Of a stretch of DNA of 41,827 bases, positions 32,240-40,790 are shown piece by piece. The notes below the pieces were generated by a model. That model did not search any database, was not told the origin of the DNA, and saw nothing but the letters and a program-made list of their open reading frames with translations. Source of the stretch: an uncultured Catenibacterium sp. (GTDB lineage: Bacteria > Bacillota_I > Bacilli_A > Erysipelotrichales > Coprobacillaceae); NCBI GenBank assembly GCA_900540685.1, contig UQGS01000014.1, positions 1-41,827 on the forward strand, in the 5' to 3' direction. Numbering within the stretch: the first letter of the stretch is position 1; each line of letters begins with the position of its first letter. The translations under genes and the position numbers were made by a program.

Positions 32240-33640
32240 ATGGATGATTTCTTAAGTGATATTTATACAATACTCTTTGCGAAATGGATTCTATTGCAGG
32301 AAGTGCCTGACTTTGAAACAAAAGTGAATGAAGACTATACAGAGATTCATTTCTATAATAAGCATGCCGATATTGAAATTGTCTTTAATCCATTGAATAT
32401 CATAGAGTTTAAAGCAACCAATACACAATCTGGTGAGATTGAATATTATCTACATTTTCAGATGAAAACATTGAATCATGCAATAAAGTTATTTAAAGAA
32501 CTCACTCATTATATGAAGCATATTGGTGATACACCTACTGTTAAGATATTGTTGTGCTGTAGTGGTGGATTAACAACTAGCTATTTTGCGATGAAGATGA
32601 ATGAAGCCTCTAAATTAATGAGTCTTCCTTATGTGACAGAAGCAAGTGGTTATAATAATTTATACTATGTAGCACAGGCTTATGATGTGGTTCTCTTAGC
32701 ACCACAGATTTCTTATTTACATGCTAAAGCATGTGATATTCTTAAAGATAAGATTGTCTTAAATGTACCCCCTGAAGTATTTGCGAAATATGATGTAAAA
32801 GCCATCTTTACACTTGTGAAAGAATCATTAGAGATTAAAAAGAACCAATCTGATCAAAAGATTCCTTTACCTGTTATGTTGGATGTAGAAATTAAACATA
32901 AGACATTGGCTCTCTCTATTTTCCGTAATAAACAATCCATTCATGTTGCTTATCGTGTATATGATAAGAATCAAGAAATACTATTAGATAACGAAGTAAT
33001 TAAACCTATAGTTAATCTTCAGGATATTTGTGACATTATTGATATTGCCCGTCTTCATTATCCTCGTATTCGTTATATTGGTATTGCGACTCCAGGTATT
33101 ATTGATGATGGTTATGTGTCTTCTACAAGTTTAGTCGGATGGGAAACACCAGAGAGATTAGAAGATGTCCTCACTGAACGTTATCATTTGCCTGTATGTA
33201 TATGTAATGATGTCAATGCAGCGGCTGTAGGTTATTATTCTTCACAGGATCAAGTAAGTTCACTGGCTTTCTTATTCCAGCCTGTACATGCAATAAGTGG
33301 TGCAGGTATTATTGTGGATAACTGCCTACTACATGGTATGCATAACTTGGTAGGAGAAGTACAATTTCTTCCTTTAGATTTAACAGAAGATAAAATGACA
33401 CTCAGTATGTCCCCTGAAGGATGTATTGAGGTTGTATCACGTACTCTTGTTTCTATTATCAGTTTATTAAGTCCAGAAGAACTTGTTCTTTATTGTGATT
33501 TTATTCCTCATGTACTTCCTTTATATGAAGAAATGGCCACTCTTATACCAAAAAAATATATTCCGCCTATTACCAAAGTAGATAACATGCAGGAATATAT
33601 TCTTCTTGGGACTATGATATTAAGTACAACACAGAACTAA
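32240..33640 (+). CDS. Fusion of N-terminal unknown region, PTS EIIB domain and degenerate ROK domain
   Basis: A 466-residue cytoplasmic protein. Residues 1-95 are unrecognised. Residues about 100-190 match a lactose-type EIIB: ILLCCSGGLTTSYFAMKM aligns with the phosphorylation loop of the orphan EIIB at 12.1 kb and puts Cys107 at the phosphocysteine position, and AYDVVLLAPQISYLHA continues the fold. From about 211 it resembles ROK kinases and regulators: GIATPGIID, CNDVNAAAVGYY, GAGIIVDNCLLHG and VGEVQF. The ROK ATP loop (usually DxGGT) reads LDVEIKHKT, and the zinc motif keeps only EGCIE, so kinase activity is doubtful. GGAGGTGA supports ATG 32240. The stop overlaps the convergent RpiR gene. 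Confidence 0.75.
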   Translation: MDDFLSDIYTILFAKWILLQEVPDFETKVNEDYTEIHFYNKHADIEIVFNPLNIIEFKATNTQSGEIEYYLHFQMKTLNHAIKLFKELTHYMKHIGDTPTVKILLCCSGGLTTSYFAMKMNEASKLMSLPYVTEASGYNNLYYVAQAYDVVLLAPQISYLHAKACDILKDKIVLNVPPEVFAKYDVKAIFTLVKESLEIKKNQSDQKIPLPVMLDVEIKHKTLALSIFRNKQSIHVAYRVYDKNQEILLDNEVIKPIVNLQDICDIIDIARLHYPRIRYIGIATPGIIDDGYVSSTSLVGWETPERLEDVLTERYHLPVCICNDVNAAAVGYYSSQDQVSSLAFLFQPVHAISGAGIIVDNCLLHGMHNLVGEVQFLPLDLTEDKMTLSMSPEGCIEVVSRTLVSIISLLSPEELVLYCDFIPHVLPLYEEMATLIPKKYIPPITKVDNMQEYILLGTMILSTTQN

Positions 33641-34476
33641 GAGAGTTCTATATAGTGTTCAATACGATAGTTTATATTCTTTTCATAATCTCTATTAAAA
33701 TAGCATGCATAGAGACAGTCTAATAAGAACTGTAATGAAGCTCTTGAAGAAAAAGATGCAATCTTTTCTTCTGAATCTTCATAGGATGCAAAATAGAGAT
33801 GATAATCAACGAGTTTAGATAATTCACTCTCTTTAGTAGAAGAGATAAGAACAGTTGTCACCTGGTTCTTATTCATCACACGGATGAAGTCTTCTACATG
33901 AGGTGTTCTATTGGCATAGGAGATCACAATAGCGAGATCTCCTTTTTTTAATGTTTCAGCCACCTTTGTTTGATAGAAGATCTGTTTTTCTACTATGACA
34001 TCCTTACCTATTTCTAACATATTCTGTCTAAAACACTCAGCCATGAAGAAATTACCTATAGAAGGAAATAACGCGATAACATTCGCATCATACATCTTCT
34101 GGACAATTTTACCAAATTCATCTAGATTCACTAGGTTTAATGTAGAGTGAAGTGTCTGGTCATAGAGATTCAACATTTTAGTCATGATTTCATGGTTTGT
34201 GTTATTGATCCTGAAAGGATAGTTATAGTCTACCGAAACAAGTTCTTTCTGGTATCTTTCACGATCAAAATGAATATGGGATTTAAATGCCTGTAAACCT
34301 GAAAGTTCTAGTTTATCAATAATTCGATAAATAGTAGAAACAGATACGTAGCTATTCTTAGAAATATCTGAAGCAGACATATTCATAATATCTTCTGAAT
34401 GTTCTATAACATAATCTATAAGTGTTTTTTCACTTTCTGTAAGGGATAATTGTTCGAGCTTATCATAAATGTTCAT
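33637..34476 (-). CDS. RpiR/MurR family transcriptional regulator
   Basis: Sugar-phosphate-responsive regulator, 279 residues. The N-terminal helix-turn-helix domain (ESEKTLIDYVIEHSEDIMNM then SVSTIYRIIDKL) precedes a SIS domain from about residue 120 with DLAIVISYANRTPHVEDFI and VTTVLISSTKESE. TAGGAGGC-like sequence (CAGGAGGC) precedes the ATG. The stop codon overlaps by four bases the stop of the EIIB-ROK fusion gene, and PTS parts are frequent in the region, so a role in PTS sugar control is plausible but not shown. Confidence 0.92.
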   Translation of the reverse strand: MNIYDKLEQLSLTESEKTLIDYVIEHSEDIMNMSASDISKNSYVSVSTIYRIIDKLELSGLQAFKSHIHFDRERYQKELVSVDYNYPFRINNTNHEIMTKMLNLYDQTLHSTLNLVNLDEFGKIVQKMYDANVIALFPSIGNFFMAECFRQNMLEIGKDVIVEKQIFYQTKVAETLKKGDLAIVISYANRTPHVEDFIRVMNKNQVTTVLISSTKESELSKLVDYHLYFASYEDSEEKIASFSSRASLQFLLDCLYACYFNRDYEKNINYRIEHYIELS

Positions 34477-34517
34477 AATAGCCTCCTGATAGACTACATT
34501 ATACCCTATTTTAATTA

Positions 34518-35279
34518 CTATTTCTTTAACTGGAATACTTTAAGTGCATTCTCTGTTGTCTGTTTGGCGACCTCTTCGTAGCTTAATCCTTTTAGTTCAG
34601 CAATCTTCTGAGCAACAAAATAGACATTACCTGGTTCATTCTGTTTTCCTCTATAAGGTGCTGGTGTGAGATAAGGATCATCTGTTTCTACAAGTAGATA
34701 GTTTAAATCTACGCTTTCAGCGACTCTTTTAGGAACCTTCGCGTTCTTAAAAGTAACAGGACCTGCCAAAGAAATATAATAACCAATCTTAATGAATCTT
34801 AAAGCCATCTCATAACTTCCACTATAACAATGCATAATACCCTTTACACCAGACTTAGAAAGAATATCCAATGTATCTTCATAAGCATCTCTGGCATGAA
34901 TAGTAACAGGTAAAGATAATCTCTTGGCTATTTCTAACTGTTTCTTAAAACAATCAATCTGTTTTTCTTTAGATGCTTCATCCCAATAGTAATCTAATCC
35001 TATTTCACCTACAGCAACAACCTTAGGATCTTTCGCAAGTACTTCTATTGCCTCTAAATCCTCATCTGTTGTCTCTTTACAATCATTAGGACTAATACCT
35101 ACTGCAGCATAAATAAAATCATACTCATGCGCTATCTGTACTGCAAGACGTGAAGACTCTAAATCATAACCTACAACAGTAAAGTACTTCACACCTCTTT
35201 CTATTGCATTTTGAATATATAAATCACGATTTTCAAATAATTGTTCACTATTTAAATGTGTATGTGTATTAAATAACAT
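34518..35279 (-). CDS. tatD: TatD family metal-dependent hydrolase
   Basis: TIM-barrel metallohydrolase of the TatD DNase family, 254 residues. Metal-ligand motifs: FNTHTHLN with His6 and His8, VGEIGLDYYWDEA, THARDAYED, MHCYSGSYEMA and ETDDPYLTPAPYRGK. In-frame codons extend upstream to 35384, but the terminator-like hairpins there and GAGGTA before the ATG at 35279 favour this start. In many Firmicutes it lies near metG and the 16S maturation genes; here the accessory island adjoins it upstream. Confidence 0.93.
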   Translation of the reverse strand: MLFNTHTHLNSEQLFENRDLYIQNAIERGVKYFTVVGYDLESSRLAVQIAHEYDFIYAAVGISPNDCKETTDEDLEAIEVLAKDPKVVAVGEIGLDYYWDEASKEKQIDCFKKQLEIAKRLSLPVTIHARDAYEDTLDILSKSGVKGIMHCYSGSYEMALRFIKIGYYISLAGPVTFKNAKVPKRVAESVDLNYLLVETDDPYLTPAPYRGKQNEPGNVYFVAQKIAELKGLSYEEVAKQTTENALKVFQLKK

Positions 35280-35313
35280 TTTTCTTATTACCTCGCTTTT
35301 TATAAAGTATACA

Positions 35314-35340
35314 TAAAAAAAACAGGGGAATAAACCCCCT
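35314..35340 (-). terminator. Minus-strand terminator upstream of tatD
   Basis: On the minus strand AGGGG and CCCCT pair over TTTATT-type loop, followed by TG and eight T. It would end transcription entering from the accessory island before tatD. Confidence 0.65.
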
Positions 35341-35349
35341 ATTAGTAAA

Positions 35350-35372
35350 GGGCTGTCAGTAATGAACAGCCC
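35350..35372 (-). other. Hairpin ahead of the terminator upstream of tatD
   Basis: GGGCTGT and ACAGCCC form a seven-pair GC-rich stem with a nine-base loop, ten bases before the terminator on the minus strand. It could be a second terminator stem or part of an attenuator controlling tatD. Confidence 0.4.
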
Positions 35373-35428
35373 ATCTTGCATCATTTACTGTCCTACTTAT
35401 AGTTATTTCAGAAGTCAAACTATCAAGT

Positions 35429-35958
35429 TTAAAATATATTTAATATTGATTTTTCCCATAAAATATTCTGTTTATCAAAGAATTGTTTTAATTTTTCGAG
35501 ATCACTTGATTCCACATTTTTTCTTTCAAAAAATGTTGTATATCCAGCTTTACTTATAATTAATATAATTTCTTTTGTTTCTATAACTTGTTTAATATCC
35601 TTATACATGATTTTACTCTTATTTTGAGTAGATTGTTCAACTGAAATAATTCCATCATTATCAAATATTAAATCGATACTTACCTGATCTGATCCATATT
35701 TTTCTTTTTGAAGTTTTATGAATCTTTTCAACATAACTTCTGATTGAACAAAAGGTAATATACACACAATAACTAATACTAGAGAAGATTTAATAAAATC
35801 AAACATATCACCATTAAATACGCTAATCAATGCGGCTAATAATCCTAAGACTGCTCCGCATAGAACAAATAATTTGTATATAAAATGAAAAAAGAAGAAT
35901 CTTACTTTTTTAAATTTGAATAATTTATTATGTTATTTTTAACAGTTAATAGTTCGAT
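35429..35958 (-). pseudogene. YcxB-like membrane protein pseudogene
   Basis: Aligning with the intact copy at 41171-41680, the ancestral start reads ATC (35956-35958) instead of ATG, preceded by the same GAGGT-type ribosome site. The first 15 codons (IELLTVKNNIINYSNLKK) then hit TAA because the A6 run (T6 at 35906-35911 on the plus strand) is one base short; adding one A restores KKVRFFFFHFIYKLFVLC. The remaining frame, open from 35830 to 35429, has a transmembrane stretch and the conserved end FFDKQNILWEKSIL. Start loss plus frameshift mark it as dead, although a sequencing error at the A run alone could explain the frameshift. Confidence 0.75.
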
Positions 35959-36060
35959 TCTATCTAACCTCACAAACCAAGAATATTTACAACTATAGAT
36001 ATTCTAACATAATAAATAATAATTATATATTATCAATTAAATCTTGTTGCTTTGTTCAAC

Positions 36061-36097
36061 AAAAAAGCTACCAGTTTATTATATTCTTTGGTAGCTT
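36061..36097 (-). terminator. Terminator of the YcxB-like gene
   Basis: On the minus strand AAGCTACCA and TGGTAGCTT form a nine-pair stem followed by T residues. Confidence 0.85.
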
Positions 36098-36182
36098 CCC
36101 ATGTACTCTTATTCTATTAGTAAAAAGAAAAAGTATTACTATCTTCCAGTCACTCGCTATCAAATAAAAATAGATTGATCAT

Positions 36183-36689
36183 TTAGAATTCTTTCATATT
36201 ACAAAGTATATTATTCTTTTCGAAGATATTCCTTATTTCCTCATATTGATCTTTTGTAGCGTTCTTCTTTTCAAAATAAATAGGTGCATCTTCTTTAACT
36301 TGAATCACAATAAGTGTTCCTGAATCTATTACTTCTTTTATACTTTTATATTCCGTTAAATAATGTTTTGTTTCTTCTACTACATCTATGCCGTTATCTA
36401 AAAACACTAAATCAAAAGAGGTTTCTTCTTTATTAAATAATTCCTTGTGAATATCTATTAATTTTCTAGCAAAATAATTGATCAGTATTTTAACAATGAT
36501 AATTGCTAATGGTACAATAAATATTGTCCATAGCTTAAATCTATTCCTAAAAATGCTTATTAATATCAATACAATATAATATAATGAAACCAGTTTAAAA
36601 ATTAATACAAAACTCGATGGGAAAAAATATTGGCCATTCTTCTTTAATATCTCATAATTTAGCTTATTATTTTTTATTGTAATCTCCAT
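36183..36689 (-). CDS. YcxB-like membrane protein
   Basis: A 168-residue protein with the YcxB-like layout: a short N-terminal segment (MEITIKNNKLNYEILKKNG), two hydrophobic helices around residues 25-75, then a soluble domain with FDLVFLDNGIDVVEETKHYL and APIYFEKKNATKDQYEEIRN. In-frame codons extend to 36731, but GAGGGGGGAA supports ATG at 36689. Function of the family is not established. It is a paralog of the copies at 35.4-36.0 and 41.2-41.7 kb, all at the edges of the lysis cassette. Confidence 0.75.
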   Translation of the reverse strand: MEITIKNNKLNYEILKKNGQYFFPSSFVLIFKLVSLYYIVLILISIFRNRFKLWTIFIVPLAIIIVKILINYFARKLIDIHKELFNKEETSFDLVFLDNGIDVVEETKHYLTEYKSIKEVIDSGTLIVIQVKEDAPIYFEKKNATKDQYEEIRNIFEKNNILCNMKEF

Positions 36690-36716
36690 ACTTATTCCCC
36701 CCCTCATATGTATTAC

Positions 36717-36725
36717 ATTATAGCA
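36717..36725 (-). promoter_or_regulatory. Extended -10 promoter of the YcxB-like gene
   Basis: Minus strand TGCTATAAT, an extended -10, about 28 bases before the ATG at 36689. Confidence 0.45.
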
Positions 36726-36748
36726 TATCATATTTTAATATAGGAATA

Positions 36749-38755
36749 TTAATTACTCACGGAAACGATAACTTTCTTTGACAACAAATATGCAATTATA
36801 GCAAGTAAGCATTCAGTAGTTCTGAATGTTAAAGATAACATTAAAGTAGCCGTTTTACTTGGGTCTACTTCGAATGCTTTTTCCCAATTGATTTCGTATT
36901 TTGGCTGCTTACCATCACCTGAAATACTAGGCATGATTTTAAAATTAATTTCAGTTGTCATTTCATAATCTACTGTATCTCGATCAGGAAGAATATCTTT
37001 TGTTGTGAAGAGAATTGTATATACAGGACAATTATCCTTTACTCCAACCTTCATACCAATTTTTCCAGCCTTCATAGAGATTGCCACTTCCCTTAGGCCA
37101 TCTACTGTATCATCTAGTATTCTTACGATATCTTTTCCCTGAATCTCCAAGCCAGCAGTCAAATCTTTAATTTGGTTATCACATGTTGTAGTTAACAATC
37201 CGGTATTATCCATTTCAATATAAATAGGTTTTTTACTAAATTCATTATCAGGTGTAAAAGTATGGGAACTTTTATAAGATACAAAAATTGTACATCCATC
37301 TGTAGGAATTGCAGCAACTGTAGACTCTTTCTCATATACAATGTTTGACTTCACAACTTTATTTAAATATCCTAATTTTTCTAGAATATTACAAACGAAT
37401 TGATCTTTTTGTTCTTCTATCATCTGATCTGAGTTTTTCTCTGCCAGTTCATCCGGTGACATATAATCCACTTTATCAAATGTTGTAATACCCTTATCAC
37501 TACCCGAATAGCCTACCTTATCTAAATCAAATGAAGGACTTGAAGGGAATTGCCCACCTGTTCTCTCATTAAATTCAAAGAACTGATCAAATGCCCAGTT
37601 CTTCGGAATACGATAACCTAAATTGCAACTGTATCCGCTTGACATATCAGCTACAAATGAATATTTCGCTAAGCCTTCTTTACTGATATAAGAACAGATA
37701 TATCTTGGTGCATAAATTCCTACCTTATACTTCTTATTATTTGTTTCACTCTTAAATACATAATTCAGTTTCTCAAAGTATGGAACAATAAATGATTTCA
37801 TCTGATAATCATAGCAGTCAAAGTCTACTGCAAAATAGATGGTTGTTCCATCAGGAACACCGATTCTCTTAGCTGCTGTAATTGCTGTATGTGCATCTTC
37901 AATTCCCTGACTCAGATTCTGAAAATACTGTACTTTATATCCACCATCCTGATAGATAAGGAATACTCTTAATCCAGCACTTTCAAGGTTTTTGATTTCT
38001 TCAAATGTGATGAACTTTCTCTTTCTATTTGCTGTTCCTGTCAGATATCTACCTACCACCTGATATCCCGCATTCTTAATATCTAGTGCCTGCTGCTTAT
38101 TTAATACTGTTGAGCAGTCACATGCCTTTGCTTTTCTTCCTGTATCACCTTTACTTGTTAAAAGTGATTTCATTGTTGCACAGTTTACTTCTCCAGATGT
38201 CACTAGTCCAATTCCCGTTAATGCATAGAACTCCTGGAATGCTTCAACCTTGGACTTAGTGCTACTGTCAAAGTTACCATCAAATCTTCCTGCATCATAT
38301 CCATTCAAGTACAAGCCGTATTGAACAAGCTTGTTATACTTTACATAACTTCCATTCTTTCCCTGTTTTAATACACCAGGAAATTTTGCTACTGTCTGAT
38401 CACCAAAATTTCTTTTGTCAATACTGCCAATAAAGCTTGTATAAATACCTTCAGCAGCCTGTAGTGCTGCAATTAATGCATAAGAAGTAAATCTTGAGAC
38501 AATACCATCACATGGACCTACACCAATGATATCAGACCAGTCTGCATTCAACTGTTGCTGAATTTTTACAATCATCTTGTCTCCATCATTTGTCTTTTTA
38601 AACCAGTTGATTGATACTAGTCCCATCCAAACTTTCCAGTCAATGATGCCTGTTACTGGAAGTCCTGCATCACTCTGGTACTGCTTTACAGCATTCACTC
38701 CAGTCGTGTAATAAACTCCTGTAATTCCTCCAGCATTATACCCCTTTACAAACAA
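36749..38755 (-). pseudogene. DUF1906/peptidoglycan-binding cell-wall protein, main part after in-frame stop
   Basis: Continues in the same frame as the ORF at 38786-39025 after a single TGA (38786-38788), giving a 758-codon ancestral gene. Order: peptidoglycan-binding-like modules (GVYYTTGVNAVKQYQSDAGL; YLNGYDAGRFDGNFDSSTKS), then from about residue 210 a DUF1906 glycoside-hydrolase-like domain (YQVVGRYLTG, LRVFLIYQDGG, DGTTIYFAVDFD, KYKVGIYAPRYIC), then about 230 residues of unknown type. No ribosome site precedes the first available start, TTG at 38755, so this part is probably not expressed unless by read-through. It would be the wall-acting effector of the lysis operon. Confidence 0.7.
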
Positions 38756-38785
38756 TGCGCACTGCAGAATGCATACATTTGGATT

Positions 38786-39025
38786 TCATGGATCATTAGA
38801 ATTCATTTTTGAAATATCACTTAAAGATCTCATTTTATTTAAAGTGATATTTCCTACTGTACCTGTTACTGGAGAGATTCCATTTTCAATCTGAAAGGCT
38901 CTGATAATCCCCTTACATGTACCTGTACCAGTCAAACCATCCTCATCCAGCTTTACCCATTCGGAACGATGACCATACATGCTGTTTAAATATTTTTGTG
39001 CCTTTCTAACATTTTCATCTGCCAT
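38786..39025 (-). CDS. N-terminal fragment of the DUF1906 cell-wall protein
   Basis: A strong AGGAGGATA site precedes the ATG. The 79 residues form one peptidoglycan-binding-like module (VRKAQKYLNSMYGHRSEWVK, then FQIENGISPVTGTVGNIT) and end at TGA in SNDP-stop. Beyond the stop the frame continues NPNVCILQCALFVKGYN, clearly the same protein. A GGA-to-TGA change would create the stop. It could be made as a short wall-binding peptide. Confidence 0.7.
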   Translation of the reverse strand: MADENVRKAQKYLNSMYGHRSEWVKLDEDGLTGTGTCKGIIRAFQIENGISPVTGTVGNITLNKMRSLSDISKMNSNDP

Positions 39026-39059
39026 TATTACTATCCTCCTATTTTGATAACTACTTTAC

Positions 39060-39087
39060 GTAGAATTCATACCGGTATTCTTTCTAC
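39060..39087. repeat. Interrupted palindrome between lysozyme and cell-wall genes
   Basis: GTAGAA-N3-ATACCGGTAT-N3-TTCTAC is a 28-base inverted repeat centred on a perfect ten-base palindrome. No T run follows on the minus strand, so it is more likely a binding site or RNA stem than a terminator. Confidence 0.4.
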
Positions 39088-39137
39088 ATTTTTATCATAC
39101 ATTCATTCAGAAGCACCATTGTGCCTTTCGCATTTCA

Positions 39138-39980
39138 TTAATATAAGCTATCTAACGAAATTGCTCCTGTTACTTTACCGTTTACCCCAATTACTACTCT
39201 ATCACCTTTGATTTGAATCACTTCATATTGATTTTTAAATACACAATTTGCGATTGACTGACCATCATACCACTTTGAACCAGCCTTAACACGCACACTA
39301 TCTCCAACGTTTAAATTACTAGCTTTGTTTTTTACCTTATAAAAAGTATTAATCAGACCATGATCATAACTACAGTCCAAAAACTTTGAGTCTATTCCTT
39401 TTATATTTCTTAAAACACCTTTTCTGGCATTCGAAGTGAACTGATGCAATAATACATTTCCAAAAGGATTGTATTGAATCTTATTGTCCCAATTATTATA
39501 CCCATTGTTAAGCCCATAATTAGCAATCCATAACGTCCATGCAGAAAAGCCACTATTTGTAAGCTTGTTTTTAAACCAATCCTGATTGGCATATATTCCA
39601 GCAGAATAACCTGCTCCTTCAATAACATCACAAAATGCTTTAGCAATCTTATAATACATGTCATTACTCAAACTGCCCTGATAATCAGAATACTCAATAT
39701 CATAATAAATAACACATACCTGATATTTACTGCATGCCTGCAAAGCTAAATATGCTTCTCTTTTAGCTTCATATTCGTTTCTAGCATAGCAAAAATGATA
39801 AGCAAATAATGGAATGCCTAACTCATTTGCTTGTTTCGCATTATTGTTCCACTGCTTGTCAATATTTCTAGAACTCCATCCATAAGAGCATCTAGCTACA
39901 ACACCAGAAATAGATTCCTTTGCTTTGCTTAAATCTACTTTCCCGTTATGATATGAAATATCTATAATATAATTACTCAT
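39138..39980 (-). CDS. GH25 family lysozyme (phage-type endolysin)
   Basis: Muramidase of glycoside hydrolase family 25, 280 residues. Catalytic landmarks: IIDISYHNG with Asp7 and YYDIEYS with Asp94 and Glu96, plus IYANQDWF and LWIANYG. Residues about 215-280 form an SH3-like wall-binding domain (LNVGDSVRVKAGSKWYDGQS, then YEVIQIKGDRVVIGVNGKV). No signal peptide is seen, in keeping with holin-dependent release. The start overlaps the holin stop by eight bases. Confidence 0.92.
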   Translation of the reverse strand: MSNYIIDISYHNGKVDLSKAKESISGVVARCSYGWSSRNIDKQWNNNAKQANELGIPLFAYHFCYARNEYEAKREAYLALQACSKYQVCVIYYDIEYSDYQGSLSNDMYYKIAKAFCDVIEGAGYSAGIYANQDWFKNKLTNSGFSAWTLWIANYGLNNGYNNWDNKIQYNPFGNVLLHQFTSNARKGVLRNIKGIDSKFLDCSYDHGLINTFYKVKNKASNLNVGDSVRVKAGSKWYDGQSIANCVFKNQYEVIQIKGDRVVIGVNGKVTGAISLDSLY

Positions 39981-40425
39981 TGTTTTCTACCATGCTTTCT
40001 ATATTTTGAGAAGCTACTTCTAAACCTTTAACAAGAATCTGTGGCACATCAAATCCAGCTTCTACAAGATTTTCTAAAATACTACGATACTCATTAATGA
40101 TTAACGAAATTAAAACATACCAGCCTAAAAACGTTAATATTGCCAAATCGATGTGAATTATCTTTCCTAATTCTTCAAAACATACTGGAATTATAAAAGA
40201 CAATAAAACTAATATCCATTGAGCTACTTTCTTTGCAGTTCCTTTCAATCCAGCCATTGAATTTTCTTTATTATTTATTCTTGATTTTATCCATCCTGTT
40301 AATGTATCAAGAACATTTAATAGTAATAGCACCATAAATAAAATCCAATGTTTATCCATAGCAATTGTAAGAATAGATAATACAATAGAATACACTTTAT
40401 CTATATTCTTAACAAAATTGTTCAT
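39973..40425 (-). CDS. Phage holin family protein (toxin secretion/phage lysis type)
   Basis: Holin of the phage_holin_4 / TcdE-BhlA-like group, 150 residues. Hydrophobic helices lie at about 20-45 (HWILFMVLLLLNVLDTLTGW), 70-90 (WILVLLSFIIPVCFEELG) and 95-112, with the characteristic LNVLDTLTGWIKSR and NEYRSILENLVEAGFDVP regions. It would permeabilise the membrane so the lysozyme reaches the wall. The ATG lies 17 bases inside the upstream regulator gene. Confidence 0.9.
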   Translation of the reverse strand: MNNFVKNIDKVYSIVLSILTIAMDKHWILFMVLLLLNVLDTLTGWIKSRINNKENSMAGLKGTAKKVAQWILVLLSFIIPVCFEELGKIIHIDLAILTFLGWYVLISLIINEYRSILENLVEAGFDVPQILVKGLEVASQNIESMVENNE

Positions 40426-40747
40426 TATTCAGTTTTCTCACTTTGTTAATAATACTCTTATATTTTCTTACAATAGAACTATGATTAGCATAACCCACAT
40501 GAATAGAAATAAGATCAAATGTTTTATTCTCAAAATTACGCAAAGCAATAATTTCAAGTTCATCTGGTAATAGTGCTTTTAACCAATAATTAACTTTAGA
40601 TACAATATTTGAGTAGAACATATATTCATTCTTTTCGTGATCATTCAACTCTTTAAACTGTATTGCTTGATTTAAATTATCCAAATGTATTTTAGCAATA
40701 GAGTAGAAGTTTAGAGTAAGTTCAATTTCTTCATTAGAATAAACCAT
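40409..40747 (-). CDS. Sigma-region-4-like phage regulator (ArpU/RinA-like)
   Basis: A 112-residue protein. The last ~50 residues resemble sigma-70 region 4 helix-turn-helix: LPDELEIIALRNFENKTFDL, IHVGYANHSSIVRKYKSI, as in small late-gene regulators of Firmicute phages. The N-terminal half is helical and unassigned. GAGGAG stands before the ATG. It heads the cassette and overlaps the holin, so it likely controls its own operon. Alternatives are other small phage regulators such as DUF1492 proteins. Confidence 0.65.
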   Translation of the reverse strand: MVYSNEEIELTLNFYSIAKIHLDNLNQAIQFKELNDHEKNEYMFYSNIVSKVNYWLKALLPDELEIIALRNFENKTFDLISIHVGYANHSSIVRKYKSIINKVRKLNNEQFC

Positions 40748-40774
40748 TGCCTACTTACTCCTCTTCTTATAAAT

Positions 40775-40790
40775 TGTAAAACGTTTTACA
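40775..40790. promoter_or_regulatory. Perfect 16-base palindrome, LacI-type operator
   Basis: TGTAAAACGTTTTACA lies 28 bases upstream of the regulator ATG, between TATAAT-like elements and the ribosome site. Its CG-centred form is that of LacI-family operators and is close to a cre site. A bound repressor would block the lysis operon. Confidence 0.6.

Noticed and set aside
35281..35384. 35-residue N-terminal extension of TatD
   Set aside because: This stretch contains two hairpins and a T run on the coding strand, and a good ribosome site precedes the ATG at 35279.
38786..38788. UGA read as tryptophan or selenocysteine
   Set aside because: SulP, the PHP phosphatase and the lactonase end with TGA and Trp is encoded by TGG, so UGA is a stop here; no selenocysteine-type hairpin was evident after the codon.
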